33,486 nt of DNA. Origin: Lachnospiraceae bacterium (GTDB taxonomy: Bacteria > Bacillota > Clostridia > Lachnospirales > Lachnospiraceae). Where the stretch lies: contig JAILNS010000022.1 in assembly GCA_024691305.1 (NCBI GenBank), positions 1-33,486 on the forward strand. The letters run 5' to 3'. Below the pieces are notes generated by a model that did not search any database, was not told the origin of the DNA, and saw nothing but the letters and a program-made list of their open reading frames with translations. Made by a program: the position numbers and the translations under genes. Below, in pieces: positions 24,614 to 32,911 of the stretch (position 1 is its first letter; each line of letters begins with the position of its first letter).

Positions 24614-26149
24614 TCATATAATGGTTGATGAGCCTTGGATCATTGCTCCGTGCATCGAATGATTTATAAAACATATATCTTGATGGTGTGATATCTGATA
24701 TTCTATATATCTTCTGAATATGTCAAAGGTTTCGCTTGTTCCGACCATTCCACCGTCCGTGGATGGGACTTCCATAGATACAGGAGTATCGGACATTCTT
24801 GCATGTGGCATGTCTTTTGCATAATTGATCCCTGAAGGATAAGCAAGATCAAGACCGATCATATGGATAACTTCAGCCCCCATTTTTATGGCTGCTTCTA
24901 TTGCCAGACTGCTGACTGTACCCCCGACTTCCCATATCTGTTCATCATTTGAAACAGCCCCGGGAATCTTCCTATCCGCTTCTGTAGCAACGAAGTATTT
25001 TTCTCCCCGGTAAATCTGACAGTATTTCCAATATGTTATTTTATCTGCAATAAGTGGTATTTGTGAGGTGAAGGGCAGTATGTCCTTTATATGTTCACAG
25101 ATCTGTTCATAGGGGTCTGCCGCAACAGATAAGTCAGGCTTGATATTTTCACGGTTCAATCGTCTAAGTACCGTGTTGACTGCGATTACAGTTCTTTTAC
25201 CAATACTGTCTTTTATAAAATCAATACTGTCATCAAATGAAGGACCGGCTGCAACTATCACGTATTCCTTTATCGGATCGTTTTTGTAAAGAGATATGAT
25301 ATCAGCCTGCGGAATCGTTTTGTTTTTCCATAGATTTATTGTTGAGATCTTTCGGAGTGACCTGGACGAATCGTCGATAAGTTTCAATCTGCTGATCATT
25401 CCGTTATTTACATGGGCATATTCATCCGACTTCCACGGAGTGACATATCGTTCACTTTGCTCCCGGTCTTTGTGAATATCATCTGAGAAGGCGTTTGCCA
25501 GTTTCTCCATGGATGAATCGTGTATTATGGTAAGACAATCGTCGTCAATCTTTGATAACGTTCCGAAACGGTCAGCATAGTCAAGGATAGTCGAATCATT
25601 TTCATATACGTATATATGCAGTGTCATATCGGAAACGTGCCATAACATATATGGAAGATACCCCAATCCGACACCGAATATCCGGAAGGATTTCATATCA
25701 GGTTTATACAGATGAAGTGCCAACTGATAGGCTTCATATAACGGGTCATATGTATCGTGCAGATAATGCTGGGTTTTGAGGTCTTTTATGGTCAAAAATC
25801 CGCTTGAGGAACTTTTTATCAGGTAGTTTCCATCCTCTACAGAAATATCTGTGAAGATTTTGATATAATTAAACAGTGCCGGCAACAGTGCAGATTCTAT
25901 CTGTCCGGCGGCTTCAAACGGATCTTCCCAGGATTCGGTGACTTTGACGGCACAGTCCTGAATGAAAACCGCTGTATTTATATCGGATTTGGATATTTCC
26001 GTAATCAGATCTTCCAATTTAGATGCAGTACAGTTATATAATGCTCTGGCGGTTCTGTTTTCCGAGATATGGATATACCGGACTATTTCGTGTAAATCCT
26101 GTATTATGTGTGCCTGTACATATATTTCTTCTAACCATTGTTCTGCCAT
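24614..26149 (-). CDS. Maf family flagellin glycosyltransferase (DUF115), copy 1
   Basis: Motility accessory factor, 511 residues, of the kind that transfers CMP-activated pseudaminate or legionaminate to flagellin Ser/Thr. The central DUF115 domain shows YVIVAAGPSFDDSIDFIKDS (about residues 296-315), VIAVNTVLRRLNRENIKPDL, WEVGGTVSSLAIEAAIKMGA and EVIHMIGLDLAYPSGINYAKD. N- and C-terminal helical regions flank it, as usual. AGAGGT lies 9 bases before ATG. It is the first gene of the leftward operon, directly ahead of the nonulosonate genes, and it runs away from the two other maf copies. It is the most diverged of the three. Confidence 0.85.
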   Translation of the reverse strand: MAEQWLEEIYVQAHIIQDLHEIVRYIHISENRTARALYNCTASKLEDLITEISKSDINTAVFIQDCAVKVTESWEDPFEAAGQIESALLPALFNYIKIFTDISVEDGNYLIKSSSSGFLTIKDLKTQHYLHDTYDPLYEAYQLALHLYKPDMKSFRIFGVGLGYLPYMLWHVSDMTLHIYVYENDSTILDYADRFGTLSKIDDDCLTIIHDSSMEKLANAFSDDIHKDREQSERYVTPWKSDEYAHVNNGMISRLKLIDDSSRSLRKISTINLWKNKTIPQADIISLYKNDPIKEYVIVAAGPSFDDSIDFIKDSIGKRTVIAVNTVLRRLNRENIKPDLSVAADPYEQICEHIKDILPFTSQIPLIADKITYWKYCQIYRGEKYFVATEADRKIPGAVSNDEQIWEVGGTVSSLAIEAAIKMGAEVIHMIGLDLAYPSGINYAKDMPHARMSDTPVSMEVPSTDGGMVGTSETFDIFRRYIEYQISHHQDICFINHSMHGAMIQGSSTII

Positions 26150-26192
26150 AATATATTACCTCTGTATTATTATAGTAGGTACATAAAATATC

Positions 26193-26229
26193 TTATCGGA
26201 ATCGGCATAAAATGTAAATCTGCCGATAA
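26193..26229. promoter_or_regulatory. Divergent sigma-D-like -10 boxes between maf genes
   Basis: TCCGATAA on the minus strand (26200-26193) and GCCGATAA on the plus strand (26222-26229) face away from each other in the 140-bp gap between divergent maf genes. They match the flagellar sigma-D -10 consensus GCCGATAA. Corresponding -35 elements are poor, so this is tentative. The two boxes also form an inverted repeat that could bind a regulator. Confidence 0.4.
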
Positions 26230-26289
26230 AATAATGATATACTAATATATAAGTTCTCATATATGATACTATTTAATCAAATGCAGTGA

Positions 26290-27792
26290 ATGAGGAGGTT
26301 TATTACGGAAAACTTAAGTACAACCCTACGCCGGTTATTACATGATATTCGCATACAGAAATACAGAGAAAGCAAAATTCTGTTACAGGATGTTACATCT
26401 CAGATTATAAACGGTAAGGATGACCTACTTGATTCTCTTGTAGATCTATATGGAAATGATATTGTGATGCAGAATATGGCGCAGATCAACAACGCCATCT
26501 CTTCGGAAGACTGGATCATGGTTGCGGATCTTCTTGAAGTGGTATGCATTCCGGCAATAGATTCAATAGTACAGGAACAAAACTGTATTGAAATAAATGA
26601 TTATCTTATAGAAAGTACATCTTCGGGTATGCCGACTGCAAAGAGCATATCAGGTGATATGTATCTTCATTCCAATGTCAATCCGGAGTGGGAAGCAAGA
26701 CAACTTGCCGAATCGATTTATGATCCCATGTATCGTGGATATATTGTGTGGGGCCTGGGTCTTGGATATTTTGTGACGGAGTTGGACCGATTGACAGATG
26801 GGTCGGTACCGATACGGGTCTTCGAAGAAGATGATTTACTGATAGATATCGCGAAACATTACGGATGCATCACGAAGGTTGAACAGCCAAAGATTGAGAT
26901 CATACACGATCCTCTTGCTAAGCGATTTGTGGAAGAACTGTCTGAGAATACCGGGTATGGTGTAATGATCCATCTGCCAAGCGTAAAAAAGATCAGGAAT
27001 CCCGAAATACGGACTGCATTACTGGATCATTATTTGCATATATATGATCCGGTTCGGGAATACATGTCTGTGCTTAAGAATAATTATTATTCCAACACCT
27101 CACTGCGACTTAAAAATGTTGATGAAATAGAAGATAAGATCAGGGGAAAGGACGTGGTGGTTGTGGCTGCCGGCCCTTCTCTGGATGACAACATTGATTT
27201 TCTGCGTAGTTGTGAAGATAAGATCATCATTTCGGTCGGAACCGTTTTGAAGAAACTCCTGGACATGGGTATCACACCTGACTATTGTGTGATACTTGAT
27301 CCCTATAAGAGTGTATATGGTCAGATAGACGGCATTCCGGATTGCGATGTGCCTCTGATCCTTGGAGTATCTGCTTATTGGAAAGTTGGTCGGGATTATA
27401 AGGGGCCAAAGATGATCGCTTATACAAAAAGACTGGCAGGTATTCCTTCGATAGATAGCCCATCAAAGTATGTTTTTGATATCGGGAGCAGTGTCACAAC
27501 GCTTGCTATTGATCTGGCTATGCAAATGTCTGCTCAAAAGGTATATCTTGTTGGTGCTGATATGGCTTATAAGGATGGGAGGTCCCACACATCAGGAACC
27601 CAGTATCCGCTAAAGCGAGATGTGGATGAGATGATTGCGATTGAAGGCTGTTCCGGGGATACGGTCTATACTACTCCGACACTTAACGAGGTTCGAGTTT
27701 GGATAGAATGTGAGATCGTCAGATATCCCGAGATCCAGGTTTATAACCTGTCAAAAACCGGAGCATTGATACACGGTGCGGAGCTGTATTAG
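26290..27792 (+). CDS. Maf family flagellin glycosyltransferase (DUF115), copy 2
   Basis: Paralogue of the other maf products, up to 500 residues. The central domain contains VVVVAAGPSLDDNIDFLRSC (from about residue 288), VGTVLKKLLDMGITPDYCVI, YWKVGRDYKGPKMIAYTKR, and IGSSVTTLAIDLAMQMSAQK with VYLVGADMAYKDGRSHTSGT. It is closer in sequence to copy 3 than to copy 1. The start is odd: the ATG at 26290 precedes, and partly forms, the AGGAGG at 26293-26298; alignment with copy 3 suggests that translation might begin at the ATT at 26302 instead. It is followed 4 bp later by copy 3, so both are co-transcribed. Confidence 0.83.
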   Translation: MRRFITENLSTTLRRLLHDIRIQKYRESKILLQDVTSQIINGKDDLLDSLVDLYGNDIVMQNMAQINNAISSEDWIMVADLLEVVCIPAIDSIVQEQNCIEINDYLIESTSSGMPTAKSISGDMYLHSNVNPEWEARQLAESIYDPMYRGYIVWGLGLGYFVTELDRLTDGSVPIRVFEEDDLLIDIAKHYGCITKVEQPKIEIIHDPLAKRFVEELSENTGYGVMIHLPSVKKIRNPEIRTALLDHYLHIYDPVREYMSVLKNNYYSNTSLRLKNVDEIEDKIRGKDVVVVAAGPSLDDNIDFLRSCEDKIIISVGTVLKKLLDMGITPDYCVILDPYKSVYGQIDGIPDCDVPLILGVSAYWKVGRDYKGPKMIAYTKRLAGIPSIDSPSKYVFDIGSSVTTLAIDLAMQMSAQKVYLVGADMAYKDGRSHTSGTQYPLKRDVDEMIAIEGCSGDTVYTTPTLNEVRVWIECEIVRYPEIQVYNLSKTGALIHGAELY

Positions 27793-27796
27793 AGTA

Positions 27797-29302
27797 ATGA
27801 GAATTAATGAACTTATCACGGAATTAAAAAACATAATATATGTTATAAGAGTTCAGGATTATACCGGTGCAAAGTTTAAGATTGAGCGCTTCTTGAAGTC
27901 GAGACTCGAAGATGACTCCTTTGCCGATGAATTATCCGGAGTATTTGGCCTGGATAATGTCAAGGTTTTGCTTGCGGATATGATAAGAATACTTGAGGCC
28001 GGTGATATGATATTGCTGGCAGATATGCTGGAGAGTGTATGTATTCCGGCTCTGGAAAAAGCCAATATAGGCGAGGAAAGTATTGATCGTGGACGGTATA
28101 CTGTCGAAAGTACGTTGTCAGGATACTATACCGTCAAGGATGGTCTGACCAATATCTATCTTCATTCCAACAATGATCCAATGGAAGAAGCAAAGATGTC
28201 GGTCACACTGTTTTATGATCCACATAGATCAGAATATGCTGTATGGGGGTGCGGTTTAGGATATCATGTGCTTCAGCTTATGGAACTGTCGGATGGGACA
28301 ATAACGGTTAAAGTATACGAAGAGGATGAGCCTCTCATAAATCTGGCACATGATTACGGAGTGTATGACCTATTGCCGGAGAACTCCTATGAGATAATTC
28401 ATGATCCCGACGGAACCGGTTTTTCAAAGACGGTAGCTGACGGTAGCACCGGAATATACATGCATTTTCCATCTATTAAAAAGATTGCCGATGAAAAATT
28501 GAAAAACGGACTTCACAGATTTTTTCTTGGTTGGAACGGAACTGTTCAGATCAAGAATAATCTTGCGGTAAATTTTAGAAAAAATGTCATGAACTGTAAG
28601 GGGAATATATGCGAGTGTTCTTCTGATTTTGATAACAGCGAGATCGTGATCGTCGCAGCAGGTCCGTCTGTAACTCCGAATATTGATTTCCTTAAGAAAA
28701 GCAAGGAAGAAGGACGCAAAATAATCGTCGTTGCAACTATATTAAAAAGGATTCTTGAATGCGGTATTGTACCGGACTATGCAGTGGTCATGGATTCTTA
28801 TATGGGAACGTATGATCAGATGAACGGGGTAAATGATATTTCGTCATATCCGTTTATAATAGACTCCACTGCATATTGGAAATTTGCTGAGAATCATCTG
28901 GGATTTACATATCTTGTATTGCAGGAAGGATACGGTGCTGCAGAAAAACTTGCTTCGGAACTTGGATATACGACCTTTGCAACAGGAGGGTCAGTTACTA
29001 CTCTGGCGTTAAGCATAGCTTTAAAAATGGGTGCTTCAAAAATATATCTTGTCGGAGCGGATATGGCATATAAGAATGGAGCATCTCACTCTGAGGGTAC
29101 TGCTAGTTATCATAAGGAAAATACCGACAATATGATCCCGGTCGAAGGCGTAAGCGGAGAAATCGTATATACAACAATATTACTTGACAGTTATCGCAAC
29201 TGGATAGAGCAGGAAATAATGAAATATCCGGATATTCCTGTTATAAATATGTCCGATTGCGGTGCCTTGATAAAAGGCACACGTCCCAAAGAAGAATATT
29301 AA
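27797..29302 (+). CDS. Maf family flagellin glycosyltransferase (DUF115), copy 3
   Basis: The 501-residue paralogue shows VIVAAGPSVTPNIDFLKKSK (about residues 285-304), VVATILKRILECGIVPDYAV, YWKFAENHLGFTYLVLQEGY, GGSVTTLALSIALKMGASKI and YLVGADMAYKNGASHSEGT. It begins MRINELITELKNIIYVIRVQ, parallel to copy 2, and the two are clearly tandem duplicates that have since diverged. There is no strong ribosome site; the start lies 4 bp after the stop of copy 2, so coupled translation is likely (ATG 27797 preferred over the in-frame codon at 27776 that overlaps copy 2). Downstream comes the sigma-D-like promoter of flaG. Confidence 0.85.
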   Translation: MRINELITELKNIIYVIRVQDYTGAKFKIERFLKSRLEDDSFADELSGVFGLDNVKVLLADMIRILEAGDMILLADMLESVCIPALEKANIGEESIDRGRYTVESTLSGYYTVKDGLTNIYLHSNNDPMEEAKMSVTLFYDPHRSEYAVWGCGLGYHVLQLMELSDGTITVKVYEEDEPLINLAHDYGVYDLLPENSYEIIHDPDGTGFSKTVADGSTGIYMHFPSIKKIADEKLKNGLHRFFLGWNGTVQIKNNLAVNFRKNVMNCKGNICECSSDFDNSEIVIVAAGPSVTPNIDFLKKSKEEGRKIIVVATILKRILECGIVPDYAVVMDSYMGTYDQMNGVNDISSYPFIIDSTAYWKFAENHLGFTYLVLQEGYGAAEKLASELGYTTFATGGSVTTLALSIALKMGASKIYLVGADMAYKNGASHSEGTASYHKENTDNMIPVEGVSGEIVYTTILLDSYRNWIEQEIMKYPDIPVINMSDCGALIKGTRPKEEY

Positions 29303-29327
29303 TTCTAAAAAAAGCATATAAAAGGCT

Positions 29328-29354
29328 TAACTTTTTTGGCGTTTTATCCGATAA
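29328..29354 (+). promoter_or_regulatory. Sigma-D (sigma-28) promoter candidate of flaG-fliD operon
   Basis: TAACTTTT (29328-29335), an 11-bp spacer and TCCGATAA (29347-29354), against the consensus TAAAGTTT-N11-GCCGATAA. It sits in the 138-bp gap between maf copy 3 and flaG. Confidence 0.65.
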
Positions 29355-29376
29355 TAATCTCAGATGTAACAGATTG

Positions 29377-29436
29377 TCTCAGGATGAGATATGTAATATG
29401 GCAGGATGCCTGTAGTTTCGCATCACATGGAGGTGA
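29377..29436 (+). promoter_or_regulatory. GGA-loop hairpins in flaG leader (CsrA-type sites)
   Basis: TCTCA-GGA-TGAGA (29377-29389) is a perfect 5-bp hairpin with GGA in the loop. GGC-AGGAT-GCC (29400-29410) is a second with GGA in its loop, and the ribosome site GGAGGTGA (29429-29436) lies in an ATGGAGG context. GGA in hairpin loops plus one at the ribosome site is the arrangement recognised by CsrA. Confidence 0.45.
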
Positions 29437-29440
29437 GAAA

Positions 29441-29899
29441 ATGAACATAGAACCAGTAAGCAGTATTATGACACTGCAGTCTCAGCAGATACCGCAACCC
29501 AGACAGGTGGAGAGTGCAGAAAAATCAGCTGATTACAACTCTAAGGACGCTTCGACATCAAACGCTGCGCCGGATTTGTCTACGGCTCAGATAGTATCCA
29601 ATACTTCGGAAGCGGCAGGAGCAAACGAGGGGGATGGCAATCAGCAATCTAACAGTTATCAGGAAGAAGCCACAGCGACTAACGAACGGCTTAAGGAAGC
29701 TGTAGCAAGATTCAACAAGAGTTCCGGAGCAAACTCCGAAGCTGTTTTTGGTATACACGAAGGTACCAATCGTGTGACCATCAAGATCGTGGACAAAAAG
29801 ACCAAAGAGACCATCAAAGAACTGCCGCCGGAGAAAACTTTGGATATGATCGCCAAAGTATGGGAGATGGCAGGAATTATGGTTGACGAAAAAAGATAA
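29441..29899 (+). CDS. FlaG family flagellar protein
   Basis: The 152-residue protein has a disordered Gln/Ser/Ala/Glu-rich N-terminus (to about residue 80) and a conserved C-terminal FlaG domain: EAVFGIHEGTNRVTIKIVDK, ELPPEKTLDMIAKVWEMAGIMVD. FlaG influences filament length and accompanies fliD in many flagellated bacteria. The start at 29441 has an excellent GGAGGTGA site five bases upstream; the frame extends further upstream to 29336 but without a start signal. It precedes fliD by 17 bp and shares its operon. The sigma-D-like promoter and GGA-loop hairpins upstream predict late flagellar, possibly CsrA-sensitive expression. Confidence 0.85.
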   Translation: MNIEPVSSIMTLQSQQIPQPRQVESAEKSADYNSKDASTSNAAPDLSTAQIVSNTSEAAGANEGDGNQQSNSYQEEATATNERLKEAVARFNKSSGANSEAVFGIHEGTNRVTIKIVDKKTKETIKELPPEKTLDMIAKVWEMAGIMVDEKR

Positions 29900-29916
29900 G
29901 AGAGGAGAGATGAATT

Positions 29917-31887
29917 ATGCCAATGAGAATGAGCGGCCTGATATCAGGTCTTGATACAGATTCTGTAATCTCTCAGCTTGTATCTGCCAAGAGGCTCAAA
30001 GTAACCAGAGCAAAAGGCGAACAGACCAAACTCAGTTGGAAGCAGGAAATTTGGAAAGATCTTAATAAGGATCTTGTGAGTTTACGTTCTACACTTTCCA
30101 ATATGCGCTTTAGTTCTTCATGGAACAAGAAGACTACCAATGTATCTAATACCAATAAGGCAAGTGTTATAACCGGATCAAGTGCCGTTGACAGCGTTCA
30201 ATCACTCAAGATCACTCAACTTGCCAAATCGGGATACTTGACCGGATCTGAAGTTAAAGCTGTTGATTCCGATGGCAATGCTACCGGAGAGAATGTTACC
30301 GCATTATCCAAATTAAGTGATCTGGGATTTAGTGGAGGGGAGACTACCCTGAATATATCTGTTGGTGGAGAAACTTCTTCAATCACGGTAAACGGAGACA
30401 GTACTATTTCAGATGTGCTCACAGCACTTAAGAAGCAGGGTGTAAACGCATCTTTTGATGAGAATAATCAGCGCTTCTTTATTAGTTCCAAATCAACCGG
30501 AGCATCTAATGATTTCAGTATTACGGCGAATGATTCTGCCGGTCAGGATCTGCTTGATAAGATGGGCATATCCACGTATGATGCTACGGCAAAAGCAAAT
30601 CTTACTTCATTTGTATCATATACTTCCGATGATGTAGCGGCAGAAGCTTTAAAAAGAGCACAGGAGAGTGCGGATAATTATAAGACTATATATAATAACA
30701 AGATAGATGCTGAAAAGACAGTTGCGGATCTTCAGGAGCAGTTAGATGAACTTGGGAGTGATGCCAGGGAAGATGAGAGATATAAGCTCCAAAAGCAATT
30801 GGATGATGCAAATGCTAAACTTACTACATATACGCAGCAGCTTGAGGAAGCATCCGAAAATGCGATATATACAGGAACTCCGGTGTATGACAGCGACGGT
30901 AAGATAACATCTATTGATGATGTTGCAGCAACCGACGAATTGATTTCGGAAATTGAACAGGAATATGCACAGCGAAAAGCTTATGCTCAAACACAGTTAG
31001 ATGCGATAGAAGCCGGGACCCTAAAAGGTAAGGCGGCCAATAAGATTACAGGAATGGATGCCCAGATCAACTTAAATGGAGTTGCCTTTACCAGTTCAAC
31101 TAATGTGTTTGACATAAATGGACTTACGATTACAGCGCTTGCAGAAACTGACAGTGATGAGACCATTACTCTGACAACGAGCGATGATACCAGTGGAATC
31201 TATGATATGGTCAAGGATTTCCTGAAGTCTTATAACAATATCGTTAATCAGATGGATAAGCTCTATAATGCGGAATCTGCTTCCAAATATTCACCGTTGA
31301 CAGATGAGGAGAAAGAAGCCTTAAGTGAGACCGAAGTCGAGAAATACGAGCAGAAGATCAAAGACGGCCTGCTAAAAGGCGATGGTACGATAAACAGTAT
31401 AACTTCGGCACTTTCGTCCATCATGAGCGATGGTGTAGAGATTGATGGAAAGAAAGTATATCTTTCTAATTTCGGGATCAATACACTCGGATATTTTGAG
31501 GCCGAAGATAATCAGACTCATGCATATCATATTGATGGAGACAGCGATGATTCCGCAACTTCAGGCAACGCAGATGTGCTCAAGGGTATGATAGCATCAG
31601 ATCCTGATATGGTCACTAAATTCTTCACCAAACTGAGTCAGAGCCTGTATTCACGGATGGATCAGCTTTCTTCCAGGATATCAGAGCGCAGATCTTACGG
31701 TTCGTTCTTTGAAGACATATCACTTAAGTCAGACTATAGTGCATATGATTCAAAGATAAGCGAACTTGAAGAAAAGGCAAATGATTACGAGGACAATCTG
31801 TATGCCAAATTCAGTAGAATGGAATCTGCACTTGCCAAGCTTCAGAGCAATACCAGTGCAATAACCGGATTGCTTGGAGGAGGCTGA
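29917..31887 (+). CDS. Flagellar filament cap protein FliD
   Basis: Filament capping protein that folds and inserts flagellin subunits at the tip. The 656 residues include the N-terminal FliD_N region (MRMSGLISGLDTDSVISQLV, KQEIWKDLNKDLVSLRSTLS) and the C-terminal FliD_C region (DFLKSYNNIVNQMDKLYNAE, LYSRMDQLSSRISERRSYGS). A long charged coiled coil is inserted at about residues 240-365 (EKTVADLQEQLDELGSD, LQKQLDDANAKLTTYTQQLE), which makes it longer than a usual FliD. It starts with GAGAGGAGA eleven bases ahead and is followed by fliS after a perfect palindrome. Confidence 0.92.
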   Translation: MPMRMSGLISGLDTDSVISQLVSAKRLKVTRAKGEQTKLSWKQEIWKDLNKDLVSLRSTLSNMRFSSSWNKKTTNVSNTNKASVITGSSAVDSVQSLKITQLAKSGYLTGSEVKAVDSDGNATGENVTALSKLSDLGFSGGETTLNISVGGETSSITVNGDSTISDVLTALKKQGVNASFDENNQRFFISSKSTGASNDFSITANDSAGQDLLDKMGISTYDATAKANLTSFVSYTSDDVAAEALKRAQESADNYKTIYNNKIDAEKTVADLQEQLDELGSDAREDERYKLQKQLDDANAKLTTYTQQLEEASENAIYTGTPVYDSDGKITSIDDVAATDELISEIEQEYAQRKAYAQTQLDAIEAGTLKGKAANKITGMDAQINLNGVAFTSSTNVFDINGLTITALAETDSDETITLTTSDDTSGIYDMVKDFLKSYNNIVNQMDKLYNAESASKYSPLTDEEKEALSETEVEKYEQKIKDGLLKGDGTINSITSALSSIMSDGVEIDGKKVYLSNFGINTLGYFEAEDNQTHAYHIDGDSDDSATSGNADVLKGMIASDPDMVTKFFTKLSQSLYSRMDQLSSRISERRSYGSFFEDISLKSDYSAYDSKISELEEKANDYEDNLYAKFSRMESALAKLQSNTSAITGLLGGG

Positions 31888-31916
31888 TCAAGGAAAGCGA
31901 TTAAAGATATTATAAA

Positions 31917-31943
31917 AGCAGTTGGGATAATATCCCAACTGCT
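31917..31943. promoter_or_regulatory. 27-bp perfect palindrome between fliD and fliS
   Basis: Arms of 13 bp (AGCAGTTGGGATA and its exact complement) flank a single central A. As RNA it would form a stable hairpin ending 4 bases before the AGGAGG of fliS (31948-31953). Only ATTT follows, so it is not a convincing terminator. A transcript-stabilising hairpin, processing site or attenuator is possible. Confidence 0.7.
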
Positions 31944-31961
31944 ATTTAGGAGGAAATACTT

Positions 31962-32345
31962 ATGGCTTTGCCGCAGGCATATGCACAATATAACAACAGC
32001 AAAATATTAACAGCAAAACCTGCCGAACTTACGCTGATGTTGTATGAAGGTGCTATCAAGTTTTGCAATATAGCGATCAAGGCAGTTGAAGATAATGACA
32101 TAGATAAGGCTCATCAGCATATAATCAAGGTTGAGAGGATAATAGATTATCTTAGAAAAACTTTGGATATGAGTTATCCCGTGGCACAGGACTTTGAAAA
32201 TATGTATGTATATTTATATCGAAGACTCACCGAAGCTAATATAAGTAAAGATCTCGAAATTCTTAATGAAGTCAATATGCATCTTCATGCTATCAGAGAT
32301 AACTGGAAGTTAGTGATGGATAAAGTAGCAAAGGGTGAAGGATGA
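31962..32345 (+). CDS. Flagellin export chaperone FliS
   Basis: Cytoplasmic chaperone that binds the C-terminus of flagellin to stop premature polymerisation. The 127-residue helical protein shows the family features: AYAQYNNSKILTAKPAELTL, MLYEGAIKFCNIAIKAVEDN, DIDKAHQHIIKVERIIDYLR and VYLYRRLTEANISKD. AGGAGG is eight bases before ATG. It lies between fliD and a FliT/FlgN-like chaperone and immediately upstream of flagellin, its partner. Confidence 0.95.
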   Translation: MALPQAYAQYNNSKILTAKPAELTLMLYEGAIKFCNIAIKAVEDNDIDKAHQHIIKVERIIDYLRKTLDMSYPVAQDFENMYVYLYRRLTEANISKDLEILNEVNMHLHAIRDNWKLVMDKVAKGEG

Positions 32346-32369
32346 TATTTATTTTAGGGCGGATAAGAT

Positions 32370-32846
32370 ATGGAGATTTCCTACATAGACAAATTGGAAA
32401 ATAACCTGATGGCTAAGGTGAGGCTTCTGGAAAAAATATATGAATGTGATGAACGTCTGAATAAAGTCATCGATGTGGATAAAAGTTCCTTTGAGGATTA
32501 TGATACATATATAGAAGAAAAGGAACTGCTGCTGGATGAACTTGACAAATTAGATAAGGAAGCAGATGAGATAACCAAATATCTCGAAAACAATAAGACA
32601 CGGATAGATTTGGTACCTGCTGACAGACGGGCAAAGATCATGTCTCTCGTGTCCGAAGTTGCGGGCAAGACGGAAGCTGTTCGTGACATTGAGAGCCGGA
32701 TACGGTTAGTGACTGATCGTTTTTTTGAGAATCGCAGAACGGATATCCGTAATTCAAGAAGAAATCTAAAAGTAGTACAGAGCAGTTATGGTTTAAGGAA
32801 TGCATTGGCGACCGATGAAACAAGCAGATTTGATGCCAAAAATTAG
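32370..32846 (+). CDS. FliT/FlgN-like flagellar chaperone
   Basis: The 158-residue, almost entirely helical and highly charged product (ISYIDKLENNLMAKVRLLEK, EEKELLLDELDKLDKEADEI, RIRLVTDRFFENRRTDIRNS) has no enzymatic motif. Position right after fliS and before flagellin, together with size and coiled-coil character, fits a FliT/FlgN-type export chaperone for hook-associated or cap proteins. The sequence alone does not decide between the two. GGGCGG precedes ATG by 8 bases. Confidence 0.6.
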   Translation: MEISYIDKLENNLMAKVRLLEKIYECDERLNKVIDVDKSSFEDYDTYIEEKELLLDELDKLDKEADEITKYLENNKTRIDLVPADRRAKIMSLVSEVAGKTEAVRDIESRIRLVTDRFFENRRTDIRNSRRNLKVVQSSYGLRNALATDETSRFDAKN

Positions 32847-32852
32847 GTATTG

Positions 32853-32872
32853 AAAAAAAATATATTTTTTTT
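32853..32872. promoter_or_regulatory. A8-TATA-T8 palindrome upstream of flagellin promoter
   Basis: Twenty bases of pure A/T form a perfect palindrome, 10 bp before the flagellin -35 region. It could serve as an UP element for RNA polymerase or as a weak terminator of the preceding gene. Confidence 0.4.
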
Positions 32873-32882
32873 TAAAATAAGG

Positions 32883-32909
32883 TTAAGAATCCTGAAAAGG
32901 ATCCGATAT
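32883..32909 (+). promoter_or_regulatory. Sigma-D (sigma-28) promoter candidate of flagellin
   Basis: TTAAGAAT (32883-32890), an 11-bp spacer and TCCGATAT (32902-32909). Same spacing as the flaG promoter candidate and same CCGATA core. It predicts a start near 32916 and a leader of about 140 nt. Confidence 0.6.
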
Positions 32910-32911
32910 AT

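Noticed and set aside
29303..29340. Terminator after maf copy 3 (A-run, AAGC/GCTT, T-run)
   Set aside because: The stem is 4 bp with a long loop; the T-rich part is better explained as the -35 region and spacer of the sigma-D-like promoter.
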